From: Serendipita indica DSM 11827
Taxonomy: Eukaryota > Basidiomycota > Agaricomycetes > Sebacinales > Serendipitaceae
Assembly: GCA_910890315.1 (NCBI GenBank)
Contig: CAJVGD010000012.1
Location: 496,001-560,000 of the forward strand
Direction of reading: 5' to 3'
DNA: 64,000 nucleotides
This document shows positions 46,694 through 59,100 of the stretch, piece by piece. Every line of letters begins with the position of its first letter. Within the stretch, counting starts at the first letter, position 1. Below the pieces are notes generated by a model, which was given only the letters and a program-made list of their open reading frames with translations, was not told the origin of the DNA and made no database searches. A program made the position numbers and the translations under genes.

Positions 46694-49576
46694 TTATGCT
46701 CGTACAGCACGTGCACCAGCAACCTGACCACCAAGTCCTTGGGCGAACCGAGCACCCCGTCCTCTTGCGCCTCCACGAAGTGCCCCCCGAGTTCCCGTGC
46801 GTGTCCCCCTCCGTTCTCCTCCTCCAGCGACCTCACCACCACGCTTCTCGCCTCCCTTTCCATCTCCACGATCAGCCCACGCCGCGCTGTTCCCGAGTTT
46901 GTTGTCCAGTGTCTTCTCGTTCTGCTCGACCAATTGTGCCACCCGTTCGGAGAGCGCAAGTGCAAGCTGCTGGAGCTTGGTCGTCTCTGTACGGTGGAAT
47001 ACGACGACGCCAGACGCTTGATCCAGCGACGCGGCCAATTCCTCGTTCCAGATCATCTTCGACACGATCGATGTGACAGTTCGGAGTGAAAGAGAAAAGA
47101 TGCGCGACAATAGCTCGAGAGACAGGGTGCTATAGTGTGGTGCATTGGAGAACAGGTAGGTTCGTAGACCCTCCTCTTGGATGCGTCTGGAAGTACGGTA
47201 AGTGACTGCCTTAGAGAAATGAAAACACTGACTTGGCAAGCATCTCTTTAACAGACTTTGCCTCGGGCATAAGGTTCCATATGGCAATACTTTGGATGAG
47301 ATCCCTCGCTTTCTGCCACTCGCCGTCCTGCAGCGCCTTTGACGCCTGCATGATATGGTCTCGAGTATTCTCCGGTGGCCCGTTAAACACCTGACGATTC
47401 GCATGCTCCAACAAGCGACGGAACGATTTGGACACTGTCTTGCGTTTCGCCTCTTCTGTGTCTAGGCTTGCCAGGAGCGGAATCTCAATCAACATGCTCG
47501 CCACCAAGAATACCGCCTCGGCGAGTTCGGTGTTGATATGCATGTGGAATGGCATTTGTCGATTACGTTCTGCCTTTTCTTGCTCAGGGGTGAGCGTCGT
47601 ATACCTCTGCTGATGAAGACCTTGAGCAAGCAGCTCCTTCACTCGCTGGGTAGCGAAAATCTCTTGAAGGATCGCTTGGCACTCTTTGATCAGACCGCAC
47701 CGGAAGGCACAGAGGCCGAGTTGGACAATGGTGCGGTTGTATAGGATTTGAGTCATAATATCCGCTGAATGGACCGACTCTTGAAGGTGAGACATGAGTA
47801 GCATGTCACGGGCCGTATAAAACTCGTTGTGAAGTGCGTGATTGTAGATGTGACAGAGCATAGCCCGTGTTCGGAGTACTGGGTTCGTGGTTTTATAGAG
47901 GAGGATGCAAATCGAATGCACGAGTGATTGTGGGTTCCCAGAAGCTCGCAGGGAAAGCGCGGGTATGCTATCGGCGTCGGCATTGACCTGTTCCAATGCT
48001 TCGACAAGGACATCGGGCTACACCAAGTGAGAAATAGCACAGTACAGATAATTGTAGCGTACCTTGTAGTAAATATGCTCCAACCTTCGCATAATTACCC
48101 TGGCCCTAGGATCCTCCTTTGACGTGCGCTCAAAGTAGAGCTCGGCGAGACATATGCTCTTGTATAGAATTTTTTCATGTCGTAGACGCTCAATATACTC
48201 CGTCCCGTGAGGATCCGTATTTTGAAGGCTTCTGGTAAACTCCTCGTCTAATCGGTCGACAAAGGAGATTACACTACCCCGAATGCGAACAATCCCATCC
48301 GCATCACCATGGTCCTTTGGATTACGTTCGATAATGTCGTCGTACTCGACGTCGACCTGCTCGTCAACAGAGTAAGCCGGCTCTTTGAGGAGCAAGCGGA
48401 CGAGTTGGTCCAATTCTTCTTGTGCCGACATCCATGCATCAATGGGCATGTGAGTGGCGGCAGGGTTATAGTCGAAACGGGCTGAGATTAGTGCCAGCAA
48501 GACTCTGATTCGCAGATATGTCTTCTCCGCCACAGCCAACAACCTTTCGAGAGTACGAACTTGCTCGACTCTGTCCGTATTCTTCACCATGTTAGTACTT
48601 ACATACACGATCAACTGATGGCGCACCTTTTTACCTCTGTTCTCGTTGACTTGTGCCAAGTCTTTGAGGACAGTGTCTTGCGTGTGTTGTACCCCCTTGC
48701 CACCTTTTCCGACTGTGGTAAAGTCGGGTCCTTCACCAGGAGCAGCTGCCTCTGCCACTCGAGATCGGGCTGGCGCCGGCTCTTTTGGTGGTGGCGGTGG
48801 TGGTGCGAGGGCAGCAATATACTTTTCTTCGGCCTTTTCTGGGTCCTTGGGGAGTGTGAATTTAATGATCTAGTTGCTTGGCTAGACTTACCTTGTTGTA
48901 TTCCTTGATGAGCTCTTCGTGCTCCTTGGACGCCTTTTTGACTTTTTGCTTCAATCCATTGAGCGCTTTTGTCGCCGCAGCATTGAGCTTCTTCTTCGAG
49001 TCCTTTTCCTTTGTGGCACTCATCGCCGTCTCGAGCGAAACGATTGCGCGAAGCCAATATGGCGGCACAGGTTCTGAGACACCGGTCTGCCTCTGGACAA
49101 GCCGCCCAAGCTTTTCAAATTCTGTACAGTGATGAAAGTATGAAACCTATTGGTGACTCGTACCTACCGGTCGAGGCAGCATTCCAGTCTCCAATCTTTA
49201 CAGCATTGTCGATTGCCTTGCCAATCGTCTGCATTTCCTCTATTCGCTTATCCTTTGCACTCTTGACGATTTTGGGAGCGTCATCCGAGTCATCGCTGTC
49301 CGAGCCACCGCCCAAGCCCGCGTTTTTCCTGAGAAAACGGTTGACGGCGGGTTTGGCAACGGGAGCTGGTTGATCATCGTCGTCTGAATCGTCGCTATCT
49401 GACGAGGAAGACGAGGACGATGCGTCACTGTCGCCTGCGGTTTTCAGAAAGCGGCTCATGGGCTGCTTTGGCTGAGCGGGCTGAGCGGGAGCTTCTTCTC
49501 CTGAAGAGAGAAGTTCTTCGTCGGATGATTCTGATGAAGACGAGGAATCATTCTGTGTCCTGAAAAACCGAGACAT
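46694..49576 (-). CDS. NIP1: Translation initiation factor eIF3 subunit c
   Basis: Core eIF3 subunit that bridges eIF1, eIF5 and the 40S subunit. Start at 49576 (MSRFFRTQNDSSSS), the conserved MSRFF opening, then repeated Ser/Asp/Glu-acidic segments that bind eIF1/eIF5 in yeast. Next come a Lys-rich coiled region, ITFVDRLDEEF-like helices (here SVISFVDRLDEEFTRSLQ) and the PCI region: IYNHALHNEFYTARDMLLMS, NRTIVQLGLCAFRCGLI, FRRLLEHANRQVFNGPPENT, RTYLFSNAPHYSTLSLELLS. The C-terminus is rich in Gly/Arg (RGG-like), as in many fungal eIF3c proteins. Introns are few (near 48570, 48880, 49130, 48015 and 47195). Confidence 0.96.
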
Positions 49577-49720
49577 GGTAGAGGTCAAGATTCAACCGTG
49601 TACATACACAACCTTTTTTAACAACTAAAATACTCATCTTAGTTGATAATATGACGAATAGTATCCCCCGTGATTGTGGCAGCGGGCCGTTTAAACTTTG
49701 GCTCCTTACTCGACCGCGGG

Positions 49721-50446
49721 ATGCTCGCTCGCCGTGCCCTCTGCGCTGCTCCAGCGCACTCGCGTGCTGTATCGTCTATTGCACAGAAATACGCACAAGC
49801 TGCGTACAATGCAGCGCTCGCTCAGTCGCCCAACACGCTCAAGCAGCTCGACCAGGAGCTTACGGCCATTTCCTCGGCCCTCCAGTCGACTCCATCCCTC
49901 GCTGCATTCGTCAATAATCCAACTATTTCTGCAAATGACCGTGCAAAGGGTCTCCAGGCCCTCTTTGCCGCCGCCGAGGGACCGAAGAAAACTCCAGTTT
50001 CGACAGCGACAAAGAATCTGTTCAACGTCCTCTCGGAGAATGGACGCCTTGCAGAAACCTCTGGGGTCATCGAGGGATTTACTGCGCTCATGAGTGAGTA
50101 TCGTGGCGAGGCTACCGTCGTCGTCACATCGGCAACACCGCTGCCAAAGGATATCATGACCCGCCTCGAAAACTCACTCAAGAGCTCGCAAGCAGCGCAA
50201 AAAGCAAAGAGCTTGAAGATTACCAACAAGGTCGGCTTCCGCTCACCAAATGTCGAAACATGCTGACACGAGTCGCCTTAGGTTAACCCGAGCGTCCTTG
50301 GGGGTATTGTCGTCGACTTTGGAGATAAGACGATTGATCTTAGCGTCGCTTCTCGAGTCAACAAGCTCAACGCTCTGCTACAAGGTTCGTCCACGCAAAC
50401 AACGTACCGTGTTTCGCCCTAATACATCCTTCCAGAGTCCGTTTAG
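49721..50446 (+). CDS. ATP5: ATP synthase subunit 5 (OSCP), mitochondrial
   Basis: Stator subunit linking F1 to the peripheral stalk. The first ATG in frame is 49721 (MLARRALCAAPAHSRAVSS), a mitochondrial presequence. The mature part starts IAQKYAQAAYNAALAQS, followed by LFNVLSENGRLAETSGVIEGF and EATVVVTSATPLP. After an intron the last coding exons read VNPSVLGGIVVDFGDKTIDLS and LNALLQESV. This is the complete family layout. It shares a short divergent upstream region (144 nt) with eIF3c. Confidence 0.95.
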
Positions 50447-51353
50447 ATGTTATGTATACGTTTTTAGAAGTCTGCATTCCATTTCCTCTTGCTGCGACCA
50501 CACCCTCTGGGAGTAAAAGTTGGGACAGAGGACAAAAGGCCTCATCCTACGAACATTCTCTTGCAGTTCAACTCTTTTTTTCGGATGCTCCCGCGCCCGT
50601 GGTGGCTCTAACCAGAATGGCAAGCCTTGACGGCGCTTGCACCAAGACCCAACGATATGGGTCGTCGATCGTTTTTGGGTCCCTTTTGATGCGAAAAGCG
50701 CGGTCCTTTCGAGACATCACAGAAACACCCCACGAGCCCTAGTACCTCAATACAAAGAACCGAGCGGTGATTATCGAGGATAACAAGAGGCCCTTTGAAT
50801 CGCTCTTTCTCAATTGGTCGCGGTCCATAGCCAGTCCACCCCAACTCAATGGCGGCGTCGCCCTCTTACGGCGTTGAAACGGCTGGCAAAGGTGGGTTGA
50901 ATACACGGAACATCTTTTGCATGCGCCTTGTACACACACATCCAGCGCCTTACGTCTCTGTAAGAGTCTGCACAAAAGTCTCAGAGACTGTCGAAACAGG
51001 GTGGCCCCTGTCGACCTCGTGGGTTCATGATACGAGGTGCGGCGCGGAGTGGGTATGCAACAGCTCGGCGGAGCAAGTAAATGGTTTTCTACAAAGTGTT
51101 TGATTGACATGCAGCGGCGGTAATAGACGACGGATGGATGGATGTAAGAGTCCTCCGCGCTGTGCTATGGTACGGACCAACATGGTCGTGGTTGGTATGA
51201 GGCAGTACAAGAGAGTATAAGTGAGTGGAGACACCAACAGGGTGAGAAGCGGGAGAACAATGGGTGACACCAGAAACGAAAGCCATATCCGGTCAGTGGA
51301 TGTGATGGATAGGAAATACAGTGGTCGACCAAGAAGACTGACACCAAAAAAGA
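50447..51353. other. Intergenic region between convergent genes, nothing seen
   Basis: About 900 bases after OSCP and before the HMG-box stop. Only short, unconvincing open frames are present. A small perfect hairpin (CCTCGT...ACGAGG) lies near 51016-51038. Confidence 0.5.
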
Positions 51354-52382
51354 TCAATAATCGTACCCTGTCTGGGCGCCATGCTGGTACTGAGAAGGCG
51401 ACGTAGGCGGGTACTGTTTTGGGTCGCCCTCCGAAGAGCCCTCGTCGTCAATGTACTCTAGCATCTCCTCACCCTGCTGTGGAGCAGTACGACGACGTCG
51501 ACCACCAGAACCACCTTCTTGCGACTTGGGCCAGGGAGCGACGCCGATCGACTTTGCAGCCGCAACGAGATCCTCTCCCTGAACCCCGTTGATGATCAAG
51601 TCGGCAATCTGCTTGCACGAGTTTTCTTCGATTGCGGGCTCCATTGCTGGTTTGCGCGTCTTCTTCTTATTGGCCTCTGTCCGCCCGGTGGGCTGAAATG
51701 TATAGCCTGGGTTGGCGGCATAGTGCGCCTGTTTCTCCTCTGCTGCGAGCTTGTACCATGGATCCTGTTCGGCAGAATTCATCGATTTCCAGACCATTGC
51801 GGCTATCCTACTGAGGTTTTGCTGCTTCGAGGCGAGCTCTTTGCCATTCTTCTGCTCTATAAAGGCTGAGCGGAACAGGATAAACGCCTAGAGTGCTGTG
51901 AGTAAAACACAATGAATCCGAGGTGTGTTTATACGTACATTTCGAGGTCTCGGGATATGCGGAATGCTCAAGTCCTTCTTCCCGGGTGGCCTCCTTCGTT
52001 CCGTCTTGCGCTGCTGGGTGAGGATAGCTGGGTCAGGGAGAGGATACGAGTTTGGTGCGAGCTGTCCCTCTTGGTGCATCGGAAATGCGCCGTAGCTAAG
52101 ATCTGCTGCAAGAGAGACGATTGAGCCCAAACAGTTGCCAAAGCGTCTGGGATAGAAAGCATACTCTGGAGGCCTGAAATGCCATAAGAATGCGGGACTT
52201 GGGAGACGTGTCCAAAATGCAGCGAATGTTCGGGAGTAACACCTGCAAACGCGTTGCGTTGTCATCACGTGCGGCGAGGGAGAAAGACGAGATTTGCACC
52301 GACCTATACCGTTTGCCAGGAGCTGGCCACTGCCTGCAGCGACCACGTTTGAGCCGTTTACGAGCATTTCCTCTGCGGACAT
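51354..52382 (-). CDS. HMG-box transcription factor (MATA_HMG type)
   Basis: Start at 52382 (MSAEEMLVNGSNVVAAGS). After two introns the DNA-binding box reads IPRPRNAFILFRSAFIEQKN, then ELASKQQNLSRIA, AMVWKSMNSAEQDPWYKLAA and EEKQAHYAANPGYTFQP. This RPxNAF(I/M)LFR signature and the Y..NPGY..P ending are typical of fungal Ste11/Prf1/Mat-type HMG proteins that control mating and development. Introns are at about 52252-52312 (GTCGGT donor), 52100-52166 and 51898-51943. The C-terminus holds a basic RRRRT stretch and an acidic Gln/Tyr-rich end. The exact biological role cannot be read from sequence. Confidence 0.88.
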
Positions 52383-52686
52383 TGTGTTTACAAACGGCGA
52401 GAGAGGGGGGGGAAAATAATATGGGCAAGCTTAGACGGGGGCCAAGTTACGTTCGGGGGCGCTGCCACCAGTTTGTCCATTTGGTTTTTAAACAGATTCC
52501 TTGTTCGATTCGCAGACAAGGCTTCTTGTTACTGTACAGCCGGGCAAACAGGGACGTTCCGAGAAATCAATCCAAAATGGAAACAATGAGAGATCGAATC
52601 CACCGTCCCCTCGTCTAGCTAGGCCGCCTCCCGCTTTCAGCCCCCCCTAAGCGGATTCTCAAAGGCCGCAATGCCGAATGTCATGG
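52383..52686. other. Intergenic region, no gene seen
   Basis: About 300 bases between the HMG-box start and the MGS1 stop, probably the HMG promoter. A G-rich run lies near 52400-52412. Confidence 0.45.
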
Positions 52687-54873
52687 CTAGGGCTTCCGTG
52701 TCATGTCTGTGGATCCAGCCAGATTACTCCTCCCCGGCCAGTCACGCCCTTGGTTGCAGCGCCATTCCCATTTCCGCAATGCATTCTCATCAAAGATCTT
52801 GTCGGTCACATCCCCCTCCTCACGTAAAAACCTGGAGCCCTCAAGTGTTGCGGGGAGGTATGTCTGATACACTGGATGCCTGTTTCGCCCATCAGCCCAT
52901 CAGCATCAGAAGCAGTAGGAAAACCGAAACTAGTGCGGACCTGTATGCTGGATTGTAGAGATAGCCTTGCCCGTAGTTCAAATCCTTCATCATGCCCGTC
53001 GGGGCATTCCGCAAATGGAGCGGTACAGGTGCCGTCTCGTCGGCCTTTGCAGCTTCCTCCGCCTATGGTATTTGAGCAATGGCGTTGGACGTCGTGTCAG
53101 TGTGGAATTGGCCACGAGCATAACCGACAGGCTCACGAGGTTATACGCCTCATAACTGCGGGTCGACTTTGGAGCTTCTGCCAAATATGCGACGCAATGA
53201 GCCAGATTAATCCTGCATTCGGGCATCCCAATCGTCTGCGCAGCCGAGTATGTTGCGACAGCGAGCGGAAGCGCGTGGTTGTCTGCCAGCCCCACGTCCT
53301 CTGAGGCTACAACAATCAGACGTCGGGCAATATATAGCGGATCTTCGCCTCCCGTCAGCATTCTGCATAAGAGTGAGTCGCATTTCGAGCCAGAAATAGC
53401 TAACGGCCATACCTCGCGAGCCAGTACAACGCGGCGCTGCCGTCGCTCCCTCTGATGCTTTTGTGAAGTGCTGATATCATATCATATCTATCCTCTCCAG
53501 AGCGGTCATATCGAGACGACACGCTCCGTCTGAGCAGCGAGATGACTGCCTTGTCCGAGACTTTAGCTGGCGATGTAAGCACCAGCTCTAGCAACGATAG
53601 TGCCGTGCGAGCATCCCCCATCGATAGGTTCACAATCGTCTTCATTACTTCGGGAGCAATCTCCCGCAACCTGGGTTCTGGCTTGACCTCTACCTGGCCT
53701 TCGACAAGGGTTTGTGACGACGAGGGTAGACTCGTCACGTCGCTCTCCTGGCTAGAGACTTTTGGCGATACTCGTTCAATGGCTTTACGCAGTATCACCT
53801 CAATGTCCTCGTCCCGAAGCCTTTCGAGGACGAACACGCGACACCGGGACAGCAGAGCACTATTCAGCTTGAAAGAGGGATTCTCAGTGGTTGCCCCAAT
53901 GAGCGTAATCCACCCATTCTCAACGTAGGGCAGGAATATGTCCTGTGAGCGATTAGCATGTTTCGCCATCCCCATACTTTTGAACATGCACCTGTTGTGC
54001 CTTGTTGAAGCGTTGAATCTCGTCCATGAAGAGAATAGTCCGCTTTCCGGTGAGTTTCAAGCTTCGCTTCGCCTCGTCGAATATAGCTTTGACATCAGAG
54101 GTGCCGGACGAAGTCGCACTGAGCTCTTTAAAGGTTGCATTCACCGACTTTGAGAGCAAACGAGCCAGCGTCGTCTTGCCGCATCTACCAGTCGTGAGCC
54201 AGTGCATTGGACCTGGCCGAAACATACCCTGGAGGTCCCCATAGAATCATGCTTCCAATGGCTTGAGACTCTACCAATTGAAGCAATAAGCTAGAATCCC
54301 CTATCAAGTGCTCTTGTCCGACAAAGTCTTCCAGTCGGCGGGGTCTCAATCTTTCTGCAAGAGGAGCGGATGCCGCAAGTACTTCTTCTGATGCTTTAGA
54401 AGACTTGTTGGACATTTGCGTGAATATAGATGGAACATCTGAACTTCGAGGTGAGGCAGTTTCTCGATCGTTGCCGCCGCTATCGCATTGCTTACTTTCA
54501 GTCTTTGGTCGCTTGGTGGTATGCTTTGTTGGAGTATCATCCTCGTCAAGTGTAACGACGTCTGGGGAGCTCTGTCTCTTGCTACTCGAAGGTTCCGCAC
54601 CAGTGGGACGCGTCTCTGTCCCCCGTTTGCCCAACCGGCTGGTGAAGATGGGCGCTAGTTTTGCATTCTGTTGAGGGTATTGACATTGCGAGTCTAGGTG
54701 CTTGTTGATGACAGTTTCCGCAACCTCTCGATTACAAATAGGGCTAGGAGCGAATAAGACTCCGATGTTTCTCCAGAACAAGTGAATAAGTACCATGTCA
54801 CTATATGATTTCAAGTCAAATATCGTCAGTCGCCCGCTTTGTTCCAGGACTCCCACTTACCAGTACCACCCAT
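52687..54873 (-). CDS. MGS1: AAA+ ATPase MGS1/WRNIP1/RarA
   Basis: Replication-stress ATPase that associates with stalled forks and ubiquitylated PCNA. The first exon is 13 nt (54861-54873), the second only 7 nt (54794-54800), the third starts at 54743. Joined they read MGGTVTCPICNREV and onward to INKHLDSQC, a UBZ4 zinc finger. A disordered linker leads to ERLRPRRLEDFVGQEHLIG, Walker A GPPGCGKTT, Walker B ILFMDEIQRFNKAQQ, sensor 1 TLIGATTENPSF, the arginine-finger region LLSRCRVFVLERL, and the C-terminal oligomerisation domain (MLTGGEDPLYIARRL, ASEDVGLADNHAL). It ends after a divergent tail. The 7-nt microexon is required to complete the first Cys of the finger. Confidence 0.95.
54794..54800 (-). 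other. MGS1: 7-nt microexon of MGS1
   Basis: Sequence TGACATG on the minus strand, between a 60-nt intron (54801-54860, donor GTAAGT, acceptor ATATAG) and a 50-nt intron (54744-54793, donor GTACTT, acceptor CCTAG). It supplies Val-Thr-Cys by joining both neighbouring exons in frame. Confidence 0.8.
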
Positions 54874-55081
54874 GAGATATAAGAGGTGATTATAAGACTT
54901 CCAATAATACAAGACAGGATTGAGAAGGAAAACTTGCACGATGTATGTCGAGAGCGGGTCCAAGAAGTTGGTTCCCAACCACCACACCTGGAAATTGCTG
55001 ACCATGGACGCAAAGCTGTAAGCTTGATTTATCAGTGTTCAACTCGATGTTTCGGAGCTTATTTAGACAAATAGAAAGGCG

Positions 55082-56012
55082 ATGAAGGTCGCCGACCTCA
55101 AATCCATTCTGCAACAAGCAAATGTGTCGTTCGACGCAAAGCTCACAAAGCCGGCGCTCATCAAGAAGATTCTAGAAACTCCAGAGGCGCTAGCTGCAGC
55201 CTCTGCGGGCGAGGAAAATGCGGATGACGACTTGGTAGGTCGAAGATTCCGGTATGAGTCGTTGTGTCTAACGTATACCCCTGCAGCCAGACCTCCCTCC
55301 AGCGTAAGTTGACGCTGCTTCCCGAGGTAAATTTGTGGCTGATTTCTTGTAGTGCTTTATACGAGGCGCCCAAAGCGACAACAGGTGAGTCGTCGTAATG
55401 CGCAGAGCAACGATTCTCATTTCGTCGCCAGATCCATCCCCTGCACCAACCAAAGCACCTCCACCAACTCCAGCCGCGGGTCTAGCAAAAGCGAGTCCGG
55501 CCGCGCCAGGCCCGTCGAAAGCTGCAGAGACTTCGGTCAGTCAGCCTCACCATGAGGCCCTGTTATTGATAGGTAACTACAGACTGCAGCATTCAAAGCC
55601 GCAGACGTTGTACCGGCGACTTTGGAGGACGAAGCAGCGAAACGACGCGCACGAGCTGCCAAATGGGGGACTACTTTGTGAGCCCTGTCTACCTATGAAA
55701 ATTTACGGCCCTCAATGCTTGTAGTGTCGATCCGACTGCACCACCCCCAGCACCAGCACCAGCACCGTCCAAGCCAGCCAAAGCAGCGAAGGCTCAAGCA
55801 ACGATCGATGACGAAGAAAAGATTAAGGCTCGTCAAGCGAAGTTTGGGACAAGTTCGGCTGGGAAAAAGGCAGAAGCTCCGGTCGACGAAGAAGAGTTGC
55901 GCAAGCGCAAGTTGCGTGAAGAGAGGTTCGGCGTATGTGGCGTATAATCTACTGTGCAGTATCTCGGGACTGACTGTTTCATCAGGCTAACAAGAAACCA
56001 CGGATAGAATAA
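55082..56012 (+). CDS. THO1: SAP-domain protein THO1/SARNP (CIP29)
   Basis: RNA/DNA-binding factor linked to mRNP assembly and export. An N-terminal SAP domain (MKVADLKSILQQANVSFDAK) is followed after several short exons by an Ala/Pro-rich linker (repeated PAPAPAPS), the KRRARAAKWGT motif, KIKARQAKFG, and the tail LRKRKLREERFG plus ANKKPRIE. The repeated R.A+WG/FG boxes are the Tho1/SARNP signature. Seven exons joined in frame, total about 190 residues. Head-to-head with MGS1 (209 bp between starts). Confidence 0.9.
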
Positions 56013-56173
56013 TAGGGATGCTCCAACCTGCATTTTTTTTGAATAGGAATACTCTGTAACAAGTGTGCTTTATAGTGCATATATTGTTTCAGTAAATGCG
56101 AGTGGCTTGTGAACCAAGGCACCCATGAATTGTCAACGTTAGACCCAACCGTGATACTCTCGTCGTCGGAGGC

Positions 56174-59100
56174 ATGTCCCAACTCCCAACACCGGGTCTA
56201 CCAAAGCCCAGATATTCTGGAATTCCTTCAGCAGGGAAATCCGGTCTTCCCGCGCCCGGCATCCGCGCACGATCAACGACGACGGCAGGAAATGCCAGTC
56301 CTGGAGGGACGCAAGAGTCACCCGTCGCACCACGGACAACAAACGGAACAGGCATAGCTAACGGAGTGTCTCGTCTAGCTAGCAGACCCAGCAACGCGTC
56401 CAATGTTGCAGTATCCCCCGAGCCCGGGACGAGCAAGGGCGTGTACGGGACACCAGTGACAAGCCCCAGCTATAATCGTGGGAGCTTCACGTCCAACGGA
56501 CCCCGTGCGAGTCTTGGACGCCCGCCGTCGTCTGCTTCCGCCACAAGTTCGCGCTACGGAGAGCAAGGCGTGCCTGTGACACCTCCAAGGAGACAGAGTC
56601 TTGCATACGGCACAGGTTCCGCCGTGAAAATTGGTGGTACACCCCGCTCGGCCGCGACTTCGCGCTCTGAGAGTCGCACCTCTGATGCATACACAAGAGA
56701 CTCAAGCCGCGCGTCCCAGCGACCCCTCGAAGTTGGAGATCCAGTGAAGATTGAGTCTTTGGGACTCGAAGGAACGCTGCGATTCTTAGGAGAGATTGAC
56801 GGCAAGCCTGGTCATTGGGCAGGAGTTGAGCTCAGTGGTTCATTCGCTGGGAAGGGGAAAAACGATGGATCAGTCGCTGGGTATGTGCAGATTGTGCGGG
56901 CATGAATGATGACTGACCTCAACCAGAGTCCCGTATTTCTCGTGTCCTCCCAAATGTGGAGTGTTCGTCGCATCTACCAAGATCACACCAAACCCAGCAG
57001 CAGTGGCCGCAATCGTTCGTCCTCCTTCGAGTGCATCATCCATCGCGTCTCCAATTAGTGTCCGGCAACGCAAGGCCTCATCGTCTGCACAAGCCTCCCT
57101 GGTAGCGCAATCGAGGATTACTGAAGGGTCACGAGCTAGCAAATATATCGGCATAACGGCAAAGCAACTCTCCACGCGGAACCTATCCTCTATAGACTCT
57201 CCTTCTCCTTCGCAGGTCAGCCCAGTGAAGCCATCCCCAAGACCAAGCAGCCCACCTCGGCCGACAATGACCACAACTCAGACCACACCCAAGGCTCCTA
57301 GAGCATCATTCGGTTTAAAGCCACGCACGTCCGTTCCGGCGCTAGCGACTCCCCGACCTGTCAAAGCGCGGCTCTCGACTTTGGATATGCCGCCACCGCC
57401 TGTTCCTGACAAAAAGCCACCCCTGACACCCGCTTCGAGTACAGCAAGCAACGACTTTGCGTTCGTCGATGAGCCAAACCCCGATACACAGGGATATGTG
57501 CATATCAATGGAACCAGCCCTCTTCCATCGCCATCTCCTGCTGAAAGCGGTCGAAGCTCCGTCTATGCTACCCCATCACCTGAGCCTAGCTATCATATAC
57601 AGGAGATTCAACGCCTCAATGAGACGATTCAGTCATTGGAAGCACAGAACAAGGTGCTGCAAGCCCAGGCTCAAGCAGCCGCTGCACCTCCGCCACCACC
57701 AGTGGATGACGGTTCGAAAGCAATCCTGGAAGAGCAAGCGCAGGCGGCCCTCAAACGAGTCACGGAACTCGAGGCGTCGCTACGAACCAGCGAAAAGGGG
57801 AACATGGAACGGCAGTCCAAGCTAGAATCCCTGGAACGACAGATGAATGAGATGAAAGAGGAAACACAAAAGATTCAAGCAGAAGGCGAGACACGGACTC
57901 GAGAGGTCAAGGTCAAGCTGGAGGAATCAGAGGCGCTGGTTGCTAGCTTGAAGAATGCAATCGATGCCCGAGTCTCTGCAGCATCGGAGAACGATGCTGT
58001 TCTTACTGCGAAACAAGCGGAGATAGAGGTTCTTCAGGGTCAAGTCGCCCGACTCTCAGGTGATCTTGAGCGAGAGCGCTCGGAACTGGGCATTCAGGTT
58101 CAAGAGTTGCGCAGTGCTGGCCAGGTATGTGGTTCTTCTCCACCTAAACTCTCTTATTAATATTGTCGTCAGGAAACAATTGCACTTTACGAAGAACGTA
58201 TTCATGCGTTCGAGGCCGAGAGATACGACATGGAGGCCGTGATTGCGTCCTTGGAGGAGAAGCTACGGAATGCTGAACATGTCCCATCACCAGAAGAGCT
58301 CGCCCAACAAGCGTCTACTGCTGCTCAAATCGACAACGAAACGCTCAAGGAGCAAATTGCGCATCTGAACCAACGTATCTCTCACCTGGAAGACCAACTC
58401 GAAGAGGCACAGGTTGCGGCGGAACGCGAAGAGGCCGCTGTACAAACAAAGTTGGCCCGCTATAAGGAAAAGGATGCTCAGAGGCAGCAAGAGCTGGAAG
58501 AGGCTCGACGGCTCGCCTCCACTACCGCTAAGTCGGAGTCCTCTGCGCGTACGAGAATCGAAGAGCTCGAGGCCGCGCTCCGAGAGAACACAATTGCCTT
58601 GGAGGATGCGCGCGCAGAAATCGAAAGCCTCAGAACCGATCTGACGGTACGTAGTGTAGTCTTCTGTGGTGTAGCTGTTGACCATTGTAGAATCTGGAAA
58701 ACTCGACGGAGCCCTCGGAGCGACCCTTAGAGCCAGTGAATACGGACCACACAGCAGCTGTAGAAGCAAAACATCTCAAAGCGCTGCTGGATGCATCCAA
58801 GCTCGAAACACAGGCGACTGCAGAACAGCTTGCTGCCTCCAAAGCTCAAGCGGAAGAAAGTGCTCGCCTCGTCAAAGACTTGCGAGAGCTCATTGAGAGT
58901 TTGGAGAAGGAGAAAGCAGAGGTAATGCTTTGTGCGATTGACGGGACACAGCTCACCATTCTACAGATGCAGAAGTCGCTACTTTCTCGCCCCAAGGATG
59001 AGAGCAGCAAGCGAAGTTCCACTGGCTCCACATCTTCACGCACCAAGGACGACAATCTCAGAGATCAGGTCTCTGGGCTGAAGATTATGATGCAAGAGCT

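Noticed and set aside
52560-52625. GATCGAATCC resembling a Pol III B box
   Set aside because: No A box upstream and no cloverleaf pairing.
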